Origin: JANQSS01 sp965249735
GTDB taxonomy: Bacteria > Bacteroidota > Bacteroidia > Chitinophagales > Saprospiraceae
Reading direction: 5' to 3'
Assembly: GCA_965249735.1 (NCBI GenBank)
Contig: CBDFMS010000018.1
Span: 119,167-183,166 of the forward strand
Length of the DNA stretch: 64,000 bases
Numbering within the stretch: the first letter of the stretch is position 1; each line of letters starts with the position of its first letter. Below are positions 8,796 to 19,200 of the stretch, in pieces. A program made the position numbers and the translations under genes. The notes below the pieces were generated by a model, which saw only the letters and a list, made by a program, of their open reading frames with translations, had not been told where the DNA came from and ran no database searches.

Positions 8796-9614
8796 TCAAG
8801 CCGTTAAGCTCGTCTGGCCCTTCAATTCCTGAATCAGGCCTGATTGAAGTCGAATAAGTTCCAGGAGATCAGCCGATGAGGAAGAACGCTCTTGTACCGG
8901 AATTTTTTGATTAAACGTACTGATCACTTTTTCAACATGCCATAATTCCTGGATAGACTCCTGAGGCATGAGATATGGTTCGAATTCAGTATTATCAGAA
9001 TGGAGGTGAAGTGCTCCATGCTTTGATAATCTATTTTTTATTCGTTTAATAACAAGATCTTCTTTGCTTACGACGATGTAAACCTGGTCGTCTTGTATTT
9101 GCTTTTCCCAAAAATCCGGTTGGATATAACGACATACGACAATCTCACCCGGTCGAATAGTAGGCATCATACTCTCCCCTTCTATCTCAAAGGAGCGAAA
9201 TGTACCGAAACGATGTTCCATTCCGGGAATCGCATATGTCATCAAGGACTCTATGGCCTCCAAAGGTGCAGCATCAGCTGTATAACCGGCTTGCGCCTTC
9301 GTAGGTACATGCAATATATTTTCATTCCCAACACTGTCTGTGACCACCGTGAGTACGCGTAACCCACTGTTTAAACTTTCATCGCGCAGATATGGACCAT
9401 CACCAGTGTAGAGATAAATCGGATTGAAAGCATACTTGTCTACAGCCCGTTCCACAAGCGATAAAGTCACCTCTCTCCTGCCCTTTAAAATCTCATTCCA
9501 GCTTTGTGGATGAAATTCCAGGGACATGGCAAACTGCCGCGCAGAGCGCACAGCATTGTGATTACGCAATTGTTGATAACATTCAATAAATCGAATGGTG
9601 ACTTTACTATTCAT
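8796..9614 (-). CDS. LexA-like transcriptional regulator with S24 peptidase domain
   Basis: 272 residues. The N-terminal 70 residues form a helix-turn-helix-like region (AVRSARQFAMSLEFHPQSWN followed by VTLSLVERAVDKY). The C-terminal half is an S24 domain: a KAQAGY segment with an Ala-Gly bond suitable for self-cleavage, the serine motif EGESMMPTIRPGE, and the partner lysine in DLVIKRIKNRL. Relatives are LexA, phage CI-type repressors and non-cleaving stress regulators. It is monocistronic. A perfect 9-bp inverted repeat sits 50 bp upstream and probably is its own operator. Targets are unknown, and no recognisable SOS genes are nearby. Confidence 0.8.
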   Translation of the reverse strand: MNSKVTIRFIECYQQLRNHNAVRSARQFAMSLEFHPQSWNEILKGRREVTLSLVERAVDKYAFNPIYLYTGDGPYLRDESLNSGLRVLTVVTDSVGNENILHVPTKAQAGYTADAAPLEAIESLMTYAIPGMEHRFGTFRSFEIEGESMMPTIRPGEIVVCRYIQPDFWEKQIQDDQVYIVVSKEDLVIKRIKNRLSKHGALHLHSDNTEFEPYLMPQESIQELWHVEKVISTFNQKIPVQERSSSSADLLELIRLQSGLIQELKGQTSLTA

Positions 9615-9664
9615 TCTGATTGAGCGTGCTAAAACCTACTTTCAGAACAAATATAGAATAATCA

Positions 9665-9695
9665 TTATATGTAAACAAGTATTTTATACATATAA
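9665..9695. promoter_or_regulatory. Candidate operator upstream of S24 regulator
   Basis: TTATATGTA (9665-9673) and its exact reverse complement TACATATAA (9687-9695) are separated by 13 bp, a centre-to-centre spacing of 22 bp or two helical turns. It lies in the AT-rich gap between the divergent regulator start (9614) and the end of tpiA. Autoregulation is inferred. Confidence 0.5.
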
Positions 9696-9798
9696 ACAAA
9701 TTATTAAAAAAGATAATAGATAAAACTCGTCGAATTGAGCCATGTGGCGGTTCATTGAATCCGCATGTCAAAAATGAATTTTTCAGGTAAAAATCCAG

Positions 9799-10572
9799 CT
9801 ACAGATTGGATTGGGCTGCTCGAACGATTGCAATGAATTGATGTTCATCCAATGAGGCACCACCAATAAGTCCGCCATCCACATCGGCTTGCCCGAAAAT
9901 CTCGGCAGCATTCACGGGCTTAACACTCCCGCCATATAATAGTGAAGTTCGAACTGCCACATCATCATCAAACATCTTAACTAGCTGTGCCCGTATGAAG
10001 GCATGCATCTCCTGCGCCTGTTTGGGACTTGCTGTTTTCCCGGTACCTATGGCCCAGACCGGTTCATAAGCCACTGTAAGATATATCATCTGATCACTCG
10101 TTAAGTGGCCCAGACCCTCCGCCAGTTGATTTGCAACGATTTCTTCTTCACGTCCTGCCTCACGTTCATCGAGGGTCTCACCAATACAGTAAACAACATG
10201 TAACCCATTTTTCAGCGCCAAATCAATTTTTTGTTGAAGCACCTCGCCTTTTTCATCAAATTGCTGTCGTCTTTCTGAATGCCCGATGATGACATACTTT
10301 ACACCACAAGAAGCTAACATTTCCGCTGACACTTCTCCCGTATAAGCGCCGGATGCCGCCAAATGGCAGTTCTGCGCGCCAATGGAAATATCCCGATTCT
10401 CCTGTCGAAGTTGGTCAACAAGTGGAATGATGTAAGGATAGGGAGGACAAATCAATACTTCAAGCGATCTGGAACTGGAAACCTGTTTTGCCAAAGCACT
10501 CACCAGCTTCAATCCTTCTGCGTAATGCAGATTCATTTTCCAATTACCCGCGACAATAATTTTTCGGTTCAT
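9799..10572 (-). CDS. tpiA: Triosephosphate isomerase
   Basis: 257 residues from the ATG before NRKIIVAGNWKMN. The active-site Asn-Lys is in that motif, the electrophilic His in YVIIGHSERR (about residue 100), and the catalytic Glu in VAYEPVWAIGTGKTA (about 175). The phosphate-binding end reads LYGGSVKP and DGGLIGGASL. It interconverts DHAP and glyceraldehyde-3-phosphate in cytosolic glycolysis. An in-frame ATG eight codons earlier exists but adds sequence outside the family's normal start. Confidence 0.96.
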   Translation of the reverse strand: MNRKIIVAGNWKMNLHYAEGLKLVSALAKQVSSSRSLEVLICPPYPYIIPLVDQLRQENRDISIGAQNCHLAASGAYTGEVSAEMLASCGVKYVIIGHSERRQQFDEKGEVLQQKIDLALKNGLHVVYCIGETLDEREAGREEEIVANQLAEGLGHLTSDQMIYLTVAYEPVWAIGTGKTASPKQAQEMHAFIRAQLVKMFDDDVAVRTSLLYGGSVKPVNAAEIFGQADVDGGLIGGASLDEHQFIAIVRAAQSNL

Positions 10573-10717
10573 CGTATGTTCAATTTGAGCCCTCATAGTT
10601 AAACAATAGATTTGACAAAGTCAACATCAAAGATGTGTATATTAGGTCATTATTGCGTCAAGGGGAATCAAATTCCGTATCTTCGCTCTCTTCCGCAAAC
10701 CTATGATAACAACTTAA

Positions 10718-12817
10718 ATGTCAGCGCTAAACTATTCACACCTAACTGTAGATAATGTAGAAATTCCATATCAGCATAGAGATATTAGTTGGCTGGATTT
10801 TAATTACCGCGTCTTACAAGAATCAAAGGATCCGAGAGTCCCATTATTTGAGCGAATTAAATTTCTTGCCATTTACTCAAATAACCTGGACGAATTTTTT
10901 CGGGTTCGGGTAGCCAACAATCGAAATCTTATTCGAGTTGGTAAAAAGACTCAAAAACGACTTGAATTTGACCCCAAAGAAATTCAAAAGAAAATTATTT
11001 CCATTGTAAATAAACAGCAAGTAGAATTTAGTGACATAGTTAGCAAACAAATCATTCCCGCATGTTGCGAGTATAATATTCACTTCATTCGACCCAATGA
11101 GTTGGCAGAAGAACAGGAAGCGTTTATTGATACTTTTTTCAATGACAATATGCTGCCTTATGTTCAACCCGTTTTATTACAAAAAACTAAAATAAAACCC
11201 TTTTTCAACAATGCTGCCCTCTATTTGGCCATTCACCTCAAAGATCGGAGTCAAAAACGCCCAAAGTCTCAGTATGCCATTGTTAATATCCCATCTAATC
11301 ATCTCCCGCGATTTGTTTTACTCCCCTCTGAAGGAAAACGCAAAAATATTATCATGTTGGATGATGTGGTTAGATCACGCATTCAATACTTTTTTCCGGG
11401 CTATCATATTGTTGAGAGCTATTCAATGAAGTTGAGTCGCGATGCAGAATTGTATATTGACGATGAATTCTCAGGTGACTTGATTAACAAAATAGCAAAC
11501 AGCCTCAAGAAGCGAAATGTAGGTCCGGCATCCAGGTTAGTCTATGACAGAACCATGCCGAAAAAAATGTTGAATTTTCTAACAACCATTTTAGAAGTTT
11601 CAGATCTCGATTTATTTCAGGAAGGTCGATATCACAATAATTTTGATTTTTTTCAATTTCCAACATTTAAATATTCTCATTTAAAAAATAGCACCTTAAA
11701 GCCTATTCCAGTACTTGAACTGGAACACGCTGACGATATCTTCGCTGCCATTCGCAGTCGCGACCATTTAATACATCCCCCTTATCATAGTTATGCAAGT
11801 GTCATCCGGTTATTTGAAGACGCCGCTAAAGACCCCAAGGTCACTCATATTAAAGTCGTTCAATATCGAGTTGCTAAAGTATCCAGGATAATGGATGCTT
11901 TAATCTTCGCTGCTAAAAGTGGAAAACATGTTTCTGTCTTTGTTGAGGTGAAGGCTCGATTCGATGAAGAACTAAACCTAATTTGGGGTGCCAAACTGGA
12001 AAAACATGGCATTCATGTGCGCTACAGCATTCCAGGTCTCAAAGTTCATTCCAAGATTGCATTAATCAGACGTCGCGAAGGCCGGTATATGAGACTGTAT
12101 TGTTATCTGTCCACTGGCAATTTTCATGAGCAAACAGTTAAAATATATAGCGACATAGGTTTATTTACTGCTAATGAAAAATTGATCAAGGAGGTGGCTC
12201 AGGTATTTTCAATCCTGGAAACCACACACTTAAAAGATTACAAATTCGAACACTTGCTCGTTGGTCAATTCAATCTCAGAGATGAATTGAATGAATTAAT
12301 TGAATATGAAATGGATCAGGCCAAAGAAGGCAAACCGGCATCGATTACACTTAAAATGAACAGCTTACAGGATCCGGCCATGGTCAAAAAACTGTATGAA
12401 GCAAGTAATGCCGGAGTTAAAATCCGACTAATTATTCGCGGTATATGTTCGCTTGTTCCGGGATTAAAAAAATGGAGTGACAATATAAAAGCAATTAGCC
12501 TTGTAGATCGATATTTAGAACATACGCGTATTTTTCTTTTTCATCACAGCGGTGAAGATAAAATGTATGCCAGTAGTGCTGATTGGATGACCAGAAACCT
12601 AAGCCGTCGTATCGAGACTGTTTTCCCGATATTAGATCCGAATATTAAAAATGACCTGATCGACTTATTGGAAATCCAATGGAGCGACAACACGAAAACC
12701 CGTTTTATTCACCATAGAAAAAACAATACGTATAGAAAAGGTAAGCGGGTTCTTACTGTTCAGGCTCAAATAGAAACATATTATTACTACAAAAGAAAAG
12801 AAGAAAAATTAGTTTAG
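10718..12817 (+). CDS. ppk1: Polyphosphate kinase 1
   Basis: 699 residues with the four-domain PPK1 layout. The N-domain begins DISWLDFNYRVLQES. The phospholipase-D-like C-terminal domains contain the autophosphorylated His in KVHSKIALI, the LSTGNFHEQTVKIYSD block, and the second conserved His in YLEHTRIFLFHH. The enzyme reversibly polymerises the gamma-phosphate of ATP into polyphosphate. Only one base separates its stop from the start of purB, so the pair is likely one transcript. Confidence 0.96.
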   Translation: MSALNYSHLTVDNVEIPYQHRDISWLDFNYRVLQESKDPRVPLFERIKFLAIYSNNLDEFFRVRVANNRNLIRVGKKTQKRLEFDPKEIQKKIISIVNKQQVEFSDIVSKQIIPACCEYNIHFIRPNELAEEQEAFIDTFFNDNMLPYVQPVLLQKTKIKPFFNNAALYLAIHLKDRSQKRPKSQYAIVNIPSNHLPRFVLLPSEGKRKNIIMLDDVVRSRIQYFFPGYHIVESYSMKLSRDAELYIDDEFSGDLINKIANSLKKRNVGPASRLVYDRTMPKKMLNFLTTILEVSDLDLFQEGRYHNNFDFFQFPTFKYSHLKNSTLKPIPVLELEHADDIFAAIRSRDHLIHPPYHSYASVIRLFEDAAKDPKVTHIKVVQYRVAKVSRIMDALIFAAKSGKHVSVFVEVKARFDEELNLIWGAKLEKHGIHVRYSIPGLKVHSKIALIRRREGRYMRLYCYLSTGNFHEQTVKIYSDIGLFTANEKLIKEVAQVFSILETTHLKDYKFEHLLVGQFNLRDELNELIEYEMDQAKEGKPASITLKMNSLQDPAMVKKLYEASNAGVKIRLIIRGICSLVPGLKKWSDNIKAISLVDRYLEHTRIFLFHHSGEDKMYASSADWMTRNLSRRIETVFPILDPNIKNDLIDLLEIQWSDNTKTRFIHHRKNNTYRKGKRVLTVQAQIETYYYYKRKEEKLV

Positions 12818-12818
12818 C

Positions 12819-14159
12819 ATGCCAGATGAACTTGAGTCAATATCCCCTATCGATGGTCGATACCGAAATAAAACTGCGGAACTTGCCCCCTATTTTTCCG
12901 AACTTGGATTAATTAAATATCGATTACTTGTCGAAATACGCTATCTCCTTTATTTGAAAGAGCTTGACCTTCCCCAATTAAAGTCCATGTCCACTGACAA
13001 GATCAAAGTGATCGAGCAATCGGTGATTGATCTAAGTATCGAGGATGCGGAACAAATAAAAAAAATCGAATCCGTCACAAATCACGATGTCAAGGCAGTA
13101 GAATATTTTTTAAAGGAAAAACTGACCTCAGTCGGGCTTCACAACTACGTAGAATTTGTACACTTTGGATTGACTTCACAAGACATAAATAACACCGCCA
13201 TACCGCTCTCGTTGAAAGAAGGTATGGCCGAAGTGATGTATCCACTCATGCTAGATCTGGTAGAAACGCTGACACAAATGGAGCGCGTGTACGAACACGT
13301 TTCGATGCTGGCCCGGACACATGGCCAACCGGCGTCTCCTACTATGTTGGGCAAAGAAATAGGTGTTTTTCGAAGTAGACTCAATGATCAACTCCCCCTT
13401 TTATATGCTGTACCATTTCGGGCTAAATTTGGAGGTGCCACCGGAAATTTCAATGCACATGTTGTGGCTTATCCGGAAATTGACTGGCATAAAGCAGCTA
13501 AAACCTTCGTTGAGGAAAAACTAGGGTTATCACGTACACATCCGACAACACAGATCGAACCATATGATATGCTGGCCGCCCATTGCCATGGATTTATGCG
13601 GTTCAATACAATATGTTTGGACCTCTGCCGTGACATCTGGACTTATATTTCTATGGACTATTTCACACAAAAAGTAGTGGCCAATGAAGTGGGTTCTTCT
13701 GCTATGCCACATAAGGTCAATCCAATAGACTTTGAGAATGCCGAAGGAAATTTAGGCGTGGCAAATGCGCTTTTTTCTCACCTGGCCGAAAAACTACCCA
13801 TTTCAAGACTACAACGCGATCTGAGCGACAGCACCGTGTTACGAAATATAGGTGTGCCTTTATCTCATAGTCTCATCGCCTATAAGTCGATTTTAAAAGG
13901 CATATCACGCCTGGAGGTCAACCGTCAAAAAATCAAGTCCGACCTTAATGGACAATGGGCCGTATTGTCAGAAGCCATTCAAACCATTCTGCGGCGTGAG
14001 GGATTCGAGCGCCCGTACGAGCTTTTGAAGTCGCTTTCACGTGGTAATCGAGCCATCGACAAGGAAGCCATCCATCATTTCATTTCGACACTTGACATCA
14101 GCGATGAAGTGAAGTCAGAACTCTATACCCTGACCCCATTAAACTACGTCGGTAAATAG
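12819..14159 (+). CDS. purB: Adenylosuccinate lyase
   Basis: 446 residues, E. coli-type PurB (starts ESISPIDGRYRNKT). The fumarase/aspartase superfamily signature is GSSAMPHKVNPIDFENAEGN near residue 290 and carries the catalytic Ser; the second catalytic His is in MLARTHGQPASPT (near 165). It catalyses two steps of purine synthesis (SAICAR to AICAR; adenylosuccinate to AMP). It starts one base after ppk1, linking purine and polyphosphate genes only by position. Confidence 0.96.
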   Translation: MPDELESISPIDGRYRNKTAELAPYFSELGLIKYRLLVEIRYLLYLKELDLPQLKSMSTDKIKVIEQSVIDLSIEDAEQIKKIESVTNHDVKAVEYFLKEKLTSVGLHNYVEFVHFGLTSQDINNTAIPLSLKEGMAEVMYPLMLDLVETLTQMERVYEHVSMLARTHGQPASPTMLGKEIGVFRSRLNDQLPLLYAVPFRAKFGGATGNFNAHVVAYPEIDWHKAAKTFVEEKLGLSRTHPTTQIEPYDMLAAHCHGFMRFNTICLDLCRDIWTYISMDYFTQKVVANEVGSSAMPHKVNPIDFENAEGNLGVANALFSHLAEKLPISRLQRDLSDSTVLRNIGVPLSHSLIAYKSILKGISRLEVNRQKIKSDLNGQWAVLSEAIQTILRREGFERPYELLKSLSRGNRAIDKEAIHHFISTLDISDEVKSELYTLTPLNYVGK

Positions 14160-14206
14160 CCTTTGAATCACGCATAGAAAATCGCTGATAAAACTTTTTA
14201 AATACT

Positions 14207-14214
14207 TACTTTTG
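14207..14214 (+). promoter_or_regulatory. Candidate -7 box of tRNA-Leu(TAA)
   Basis: TACTTTTG fits the Bacteroidota -7 consensus TAnnTTTG and lies 22 bp upstream of the mature tRNA 5' end, as expected for a short leader. No clear -33 TTTG was seen. Confidence 0.45.
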
Positions 14215-14236
14215 CTCCACCCAAATCAAAAAAACT

Positions 14237-14324
14237 GCCCGGGTGGTGGAATTGGTAGACACGCAGGACTTAAAATCCTGTGGCCTTAACGGCCGTGCGG
14301 GTTCAAGTCCCGCCCCGGGTACCA
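14237..14324 (+). tRNA. tRNA-Leu (anticodon TAA)
   Basis: Class II tRNA with acceptor GCCCGGG/CCCGGGT, anticodon stem CAGGA/TCCTG around CTTAAAA (anticodon TAA), a long variable arm, and T-loop TTCAAGT. The sequence ACCA after the acceptor means CCA is encoded, unlike the two tRNA-Leu genes near 4.6 kb. Confidence 0.94.
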
Positions 14325-14422
14325 CCTTCGACAAAGCTTAATTCCGATAGCTCATTCGCCTAAAGAAATGACGGTAACCACTGCACTAGTGGATACGCTG
14401 TCTTCCACTGACCATAAGATCG

Positions 14423-15331
14423 CTATTGCAAATATTTTTTACGATTAGCCACAATGACCCATCTATAAATGACCCACGCAAAGCCAAGGGTGGTGAAAAA
14501 GGAGAACATCGCATAAACCAGAGCAGGCTTACTCATCTCTACATTCGCCAGAAAAACAGATGCAATGACCAGGGCCAGGGTGGTATTTTGAAGACCTACT
14601 TCTATACCAATGGTAACACAACTCGTTTTTCGCTGAATCAATCGCGTAGCAACATAATATGCGACAAGCATAGAGCCGACTTGAAGTGATATAGCAACGG
14701 GAAGTAATTGTACAATTTCTTCTGCTGACAGACCTGCACCCCCATAATCTTTGTTTCCAAAGTATTTAATACCATAGACCGTTCCTAACAAAATGATATT
14801 GACGACTTTCAAGGGATTCCTCAATCTCAAGCTCATCTTCGGAAGATAATAGTTAAATACCAACCCGATAAATGCGGGTAATAAAATAATAAAGAAAACG
14901 CGCGCCATGGTCTCCCCAAACGGTAAATGAAATTGAGATTGAGTTTCCAAAAAATAATCAAGCGCTAAATTGGTTCCAAGCGGGATCATAATTAAAATCA
15001 GAAAACTGTTAATCGTAGTCAACGAGATAGAGAGGGCAACATCAGCATTTATTAAATAACTCACAAAGTTTGACGTGGTCCCTCCCGGACAAAATGAAAC
15101 AATTAAGAAACCTACCTTAAATAACGGGTCAAGGTCTGTAAAACTCAAGACGATAAAAGTCAATAACGGCAGGAATAACATCTGGAGACCCAAACCCAAA
15201 ATAAGACTGGCCGGACGCATGAATATTCGCCTGAAATCTGTAAATCTCAAGGTGGCTCCAATCGCAAACATGATCAGAACCAAGACCAGGGATAAAAAGT
15301 CATCTATCGTCAACCAATCCGTCATAGCCAA
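14423..15331 (-). CDS. Bile acid:sodium symporter (BASS) family transporter
   Basis: 302 residues, almost wholly hydrophobic, with about nine to ten predicted membrane helices. The conserved BASS sequence CPGGTTSNFVSYLINADVAL (residues about 80-100) forms the sodium/substrate crossover region. Bacterial members import organic anions such as keto-acids, pantoate or bile-acid-like compounds with sodium; the actual substrate cannot be told here. It stands alone between tRNA-Leu and the TrpF-like gene. Confidence 0.85.
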   Translation of the reverse strand: MAMTDWLTIDDFLSLVLVLIMFAIGATLRFTDFRRIFMRPASLILGLGLQMLFLPLLTFIVLSFTDLDPLFKVGFLIVSFCPGGTTSNFVSYLINADVALSISLTTINSFLILIMIPLGTNLALDYFLETQSQFHLPFGETMARVFFIILLPAFIGLVFNYYLPKMSLRLRNPLKVVNIILLGTVYGIKYFGNKDYGGAGLSAEEIVQLLPVAISLQVGSMLVAYYVATRLIQRKTSCVTIGIEVGLQNTTLALVIASVFLANVEMSKPALVYAMFSFFTTLGFAWVIYRWVIVANRKKYLQ

Positions 15332-15482
15332 CGAATATAGAATAATTTACAGGTCTTCCCTTCCTCCTTTAAGACGTCTATCTTCACGCCTCTTCTCTTT
15401 AGCGCAGAAAGACTTATATTTAATACCCTCATGAATAGATCATGAGATCTTATTAATTTATTTGAGAATAAGAAAACCAAAT

Positions 15483-16133
15483 ATGTTTCCTTTTAAAGTT
15501 TGCTGCATAAAATCAATTGCCGAAGCCAGATTAGCAATGCAGTACGGAGCAGTGGCAATTGGACTAGTCAGCGAAATGCCGAGCGGGCCAGGACCGATTT
15601 CTATTGCGAAAATAAATTCTATCGCAACATCGATGAGCGGGCTTATTTACACCTGGATATTAACTAGTAAAACATCGACCATTGATATAATGGCTGAATA
15701 CGAACAAGTCCGCACCAATGGCATACAATTTGTCGATGAGGTCGAACCGGGCACCTTTCAAAAATTGCGGGATACGTATCCTGATATATTTCTGGTGCAA
15801 GTGAAGCATGTTGAATATAATGTATCTCCGGAGAAATTGGCCCATGTTGATTCTTATGCCGATGCCATTCTCCTGGATTCCGGATCTCCGGGAAACAAAG
15901 TAAAGATTCTCGGAGGCACCGGCAAGGCGCACGATTGGCAAATCAGTCGCAAAATTGTTACGCACGCACAATTGCCCGTGTATCTGGCTGGTGGTCTCAA
16001 TCCAATGAATGCAGCAAATGCTATTCAGACGGTTAATCCCAAAGCTCTGGACGTTTGTTCCGGGCTTCGAACAAACGGATTATTGGATGAAACCAAATTA
16101 AATCAATGGGCAGAAATTCTGGCTAATTATTAA
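15483..16133 (+). CDS. Phosphoribosylanthranilate isomerase-like protein
   Basis: 216 residues from the ATG before FPFKVCCIKSIAEARLAMQYG, which matches the KICGI-type start of TrpF. Further TrpF-like blocks are the strand-loop GIQFVDEV, the alternating-strand DAILLDSG, a GGTGKAHDW loop, and PVYLAGGLNPMNAANAI, followed by ALDVCSGL with the late Ser/Gly phosphate loop. The ancestral CGI cysteine is present as CCI. TrpF catalyses an Amadori rearrangement in tryptophan synthesis, but no other trp gene is near, so it may be an orphan paralogue with another substrate. An upstream TTG start was rejected. Confidence 0.75.
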   Translation: MFPFKVCCIKSIAEARLAMQYGAVAIGLVSEMPSGPGPISIAKINSIATSMSGLIYTWILTSKTSTIDIMAEYEQVRTNGIQFVDEVEPGTFQKLRDTYPDIFLVQVKHVEYNVSPEKLAHVDSYADAILLDSGSPGNKVKILGGTGKAHDWQISRKIVTHAQLPVYLAGGLNPMNAANAIQTVNPKALDVCSGLRTNGLLDETKLNQWAEILANY

Positions 16134-16268
16134 AATTACGCGTCACATCTATCGTTTATTTGGCTTTGCCGTTGCGCAATCTGTGAATTAATCGTCAATC
16201 ATATTAATAAATTCATAATATTTTGTTAAGTTTGGAAGACTTATTCACCTCTTTTAAATTTAACACAA

Positions 16269-19200
16269 ATGAAACGTATTCAGCTGGCGATAGGCACATT
16301 TTTTCTTATGTGTTTCTTAACCATTTCGATACACGCTCAGGTCACCACAGCCACCCTTGTTGGACAAATTAATGACGTAAATGGCGAGGCACTCATCGGT
16401 GCAGCAATTACAGCCGTCCACGAACCGTCGGGGGTTCTCTACGGTACGACGACCAGGATTGATGGAAGTTATACCTTGCCAAACCTGAAAGTCGGTGGGC
16501 CTTATACCATCGAAGCTACCTATGTCGGATATAAAACGGCACGGGAAGAAAACGTACAGCTGAGTTTGGCTCAAAAACTTTGGCTGGCTTTCGATTTAAC
16601 CGAAGCACCTCTTGAAGCAGGGGAAGTCGTGATCACTGCCCACAAATCCGATGTTCTCAATGATGACAGGACCGGTGCAGCGACCGTCGTTTCCAATGAA
16701 TTGATCCAGGCGCTCCCAACGATTTCCAGGTCAGCTTCAGATTACTACCGACTATCCCCAATGTCTGACGGAAATTCTTTCGCGGGCCGAAATGATCAAT
16801 TCAATAATTTCTCCCTGGATGGCTCCATCTTTAATAATCCTTTCGGATTAGATGCCGCTACACCAGGTGGACAAACAGATGCACAACCCATCTCATTGGA
16901 TGCCATTGATCAAATTCAGATTTCTGTCGCTCCATACGATGTGACGCAATCAGGATTCACAGGGGCTGGAGTTAATGCCGTTACGAAATCCGGGACAAAT
17001 CAATTTCATGGAACTGTATTTGGATTTTATCGGACTCAGGATTTTACAGGAAAAAATGTTGATGGAACAGATATAGAGGTGCCTGACCTCACACAAACAC
17101 AATTAGGATTCAGTCTTGGTGGACCAATTATTAAAAATAAATTATTCTTTTTTATCAATGCTGAAATTGAACGACGGGAAGATGCCGGATCAAATGTATT
17201 AGCTGCTCGATCCGGACTTACCGGTGCAAATGTATCGCGTGTACAGGCCTCTGACCTGGATATGGTGAGTAGTTTATTAAGTTCTATATACGGATATAAC
17301 ACCGGCGCTTATGAAAACTTTATTCATGATACGGAAAGTGATAAAGGAATTATTAAACTGGATTGGAATATCAGTAAAAATCATAAATTGACTGCCAGTT
17401 ATAATTTCCTGGATGCTTTGAAACACAAGCCTGCCCACCCTTCGGCCATTGGTCGACGTGGTCCTGATTTGACAACATTACAATTTGAAAACTCGGGTTA
17501 TCAAATCAATAATAAAATCAGTTCAGGTATTGTCGAGTTAAATTCCATATTTGGAAATCAATTCTCAAATAAATTGCAAGTTGGTTATACAGCGTTCAGA
17601 GATACGCGCGATCCATTTTCAGATCAATTTCCCGTAGTTAATATTGGGAAAGACGGAATTCGATACATTGTTGCAGGTCATGAGCCATTTTCGATTCACA
17701 ACGTATTGGATCAGGATGTTTTCCAGATTTCAAATAATTTCAATATTTATTTACCTAAGCACACATTTACTATTGGTACATCTCTCGAGCGATTTGACTT
17801 TAATAACTCGTTCAACTTGACAGGTTATGGTGCACGCGTATTTTTTCCAGATATTCCGATTGAAGAGTTTGAAGATTTTATTAATAGTGGCGCTATGGAT
17901 CAGGAAGTTGCTGATGCCCGTGCCCGAAATTTAGATAACGATGAAGAATGGGCACTGGCAGAAACCAATGTTGGGCAATGGGCCTTTTATGCCCAAGACG
18001 AATGGAATGTTCAAGACAATTTGAAACTTACTATCGGTCTTCGAATGGATTTACCATTATATTTTGATACCGATGAAAAAGCACAAGAGGCTATTGATCG
18101 TGCATGCTGTCACAATCCTGATATTACCTATTATGATGAAGATGGTAATCCTATAAATTTTGTTCATACCAAGTTACCTGATCAGACACCATTGATTTCT
18201 CCTCGTCTTGGGTTTAACTGGGACGTCCATGGTGATAATACGTTACAAGTTCGGGGTGGAACAGGTTTATTTACAGGTAGATTACCATTTGTATGGATTG
18301 GAAATCAGATTGCTAACCCCGATTTCTTCTTCTACAACGTTACACATCCTGACTTCAAATTTCCTCAGGTTTGGAGATCGAATTTAGGTCTGGATAAATC
18401 CTTCGAAAATGGTTGGATCGTTTCTGCCGACCTAATTCATACGGAAGATGTCAATGGTATGATGGTGCGTAATTATGGACTCAAACCTCCAACCGGTACA
18501 TTGACTGGCGTTGATAATCGCAAGGTTTATTTGAATCCTACAGACCGTGCATTGGATCAATACGGTGGAGCCACAAATGCTTATGTCTTTACTAATACAG
18601 ATGTAGGAAATTCGTTCAACGCTACATTACAAATTCAAAGAAATTGGACAAGTGGATTGTATACCAGCCTGGCATACAATTATTTGGATTCAAAAGATGC
18701 CAGTTCGATCGAAGCTGAAATCTCAAGTGATGCCTACGATCGTAACCCTGCGATTGGTCATGTCAATGAAGCGCAACTCTCACCTTCATTATACGGTAAT
18801 AAACATCGCATTGTGGGCGTCGCCTCGAAGAAATTTGAATACAGCGAAGGAAAATTGGCAACTACCATTTCAATGTTTGTTGAATATGCCCAGGGTGGAA
18901 GGTTTAGTTACACCTACTCAGGTGATATCAATGGAGACGGCTCAGGTTTAAATGACCTCATTTATATTCCCACAGATGGAGAAATCGATCAAATGACTTT
19001 CTCCGGTGATGGAAGTGCTCAAGCTGCTCAAAAGGCCGCATTGAAATCCTTTATTGCTCAAGACGATTATTTGAGTTCCAACCGAGGCGATTATATGGAA
19101 AAATATGGCATATTAAATGATTGGTATTCCAACTGGGATCTCCGTATTCTCCAGGACTTTAATTTTGGGCAAAGCAATACTATTCAATTAAGTATCGATG

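Noticed and set aside
15483..16133. Tryptophan operon
   Set aside because: Only a TrpF-like gene is present; neighbours are a transporter and a TonB receptor.
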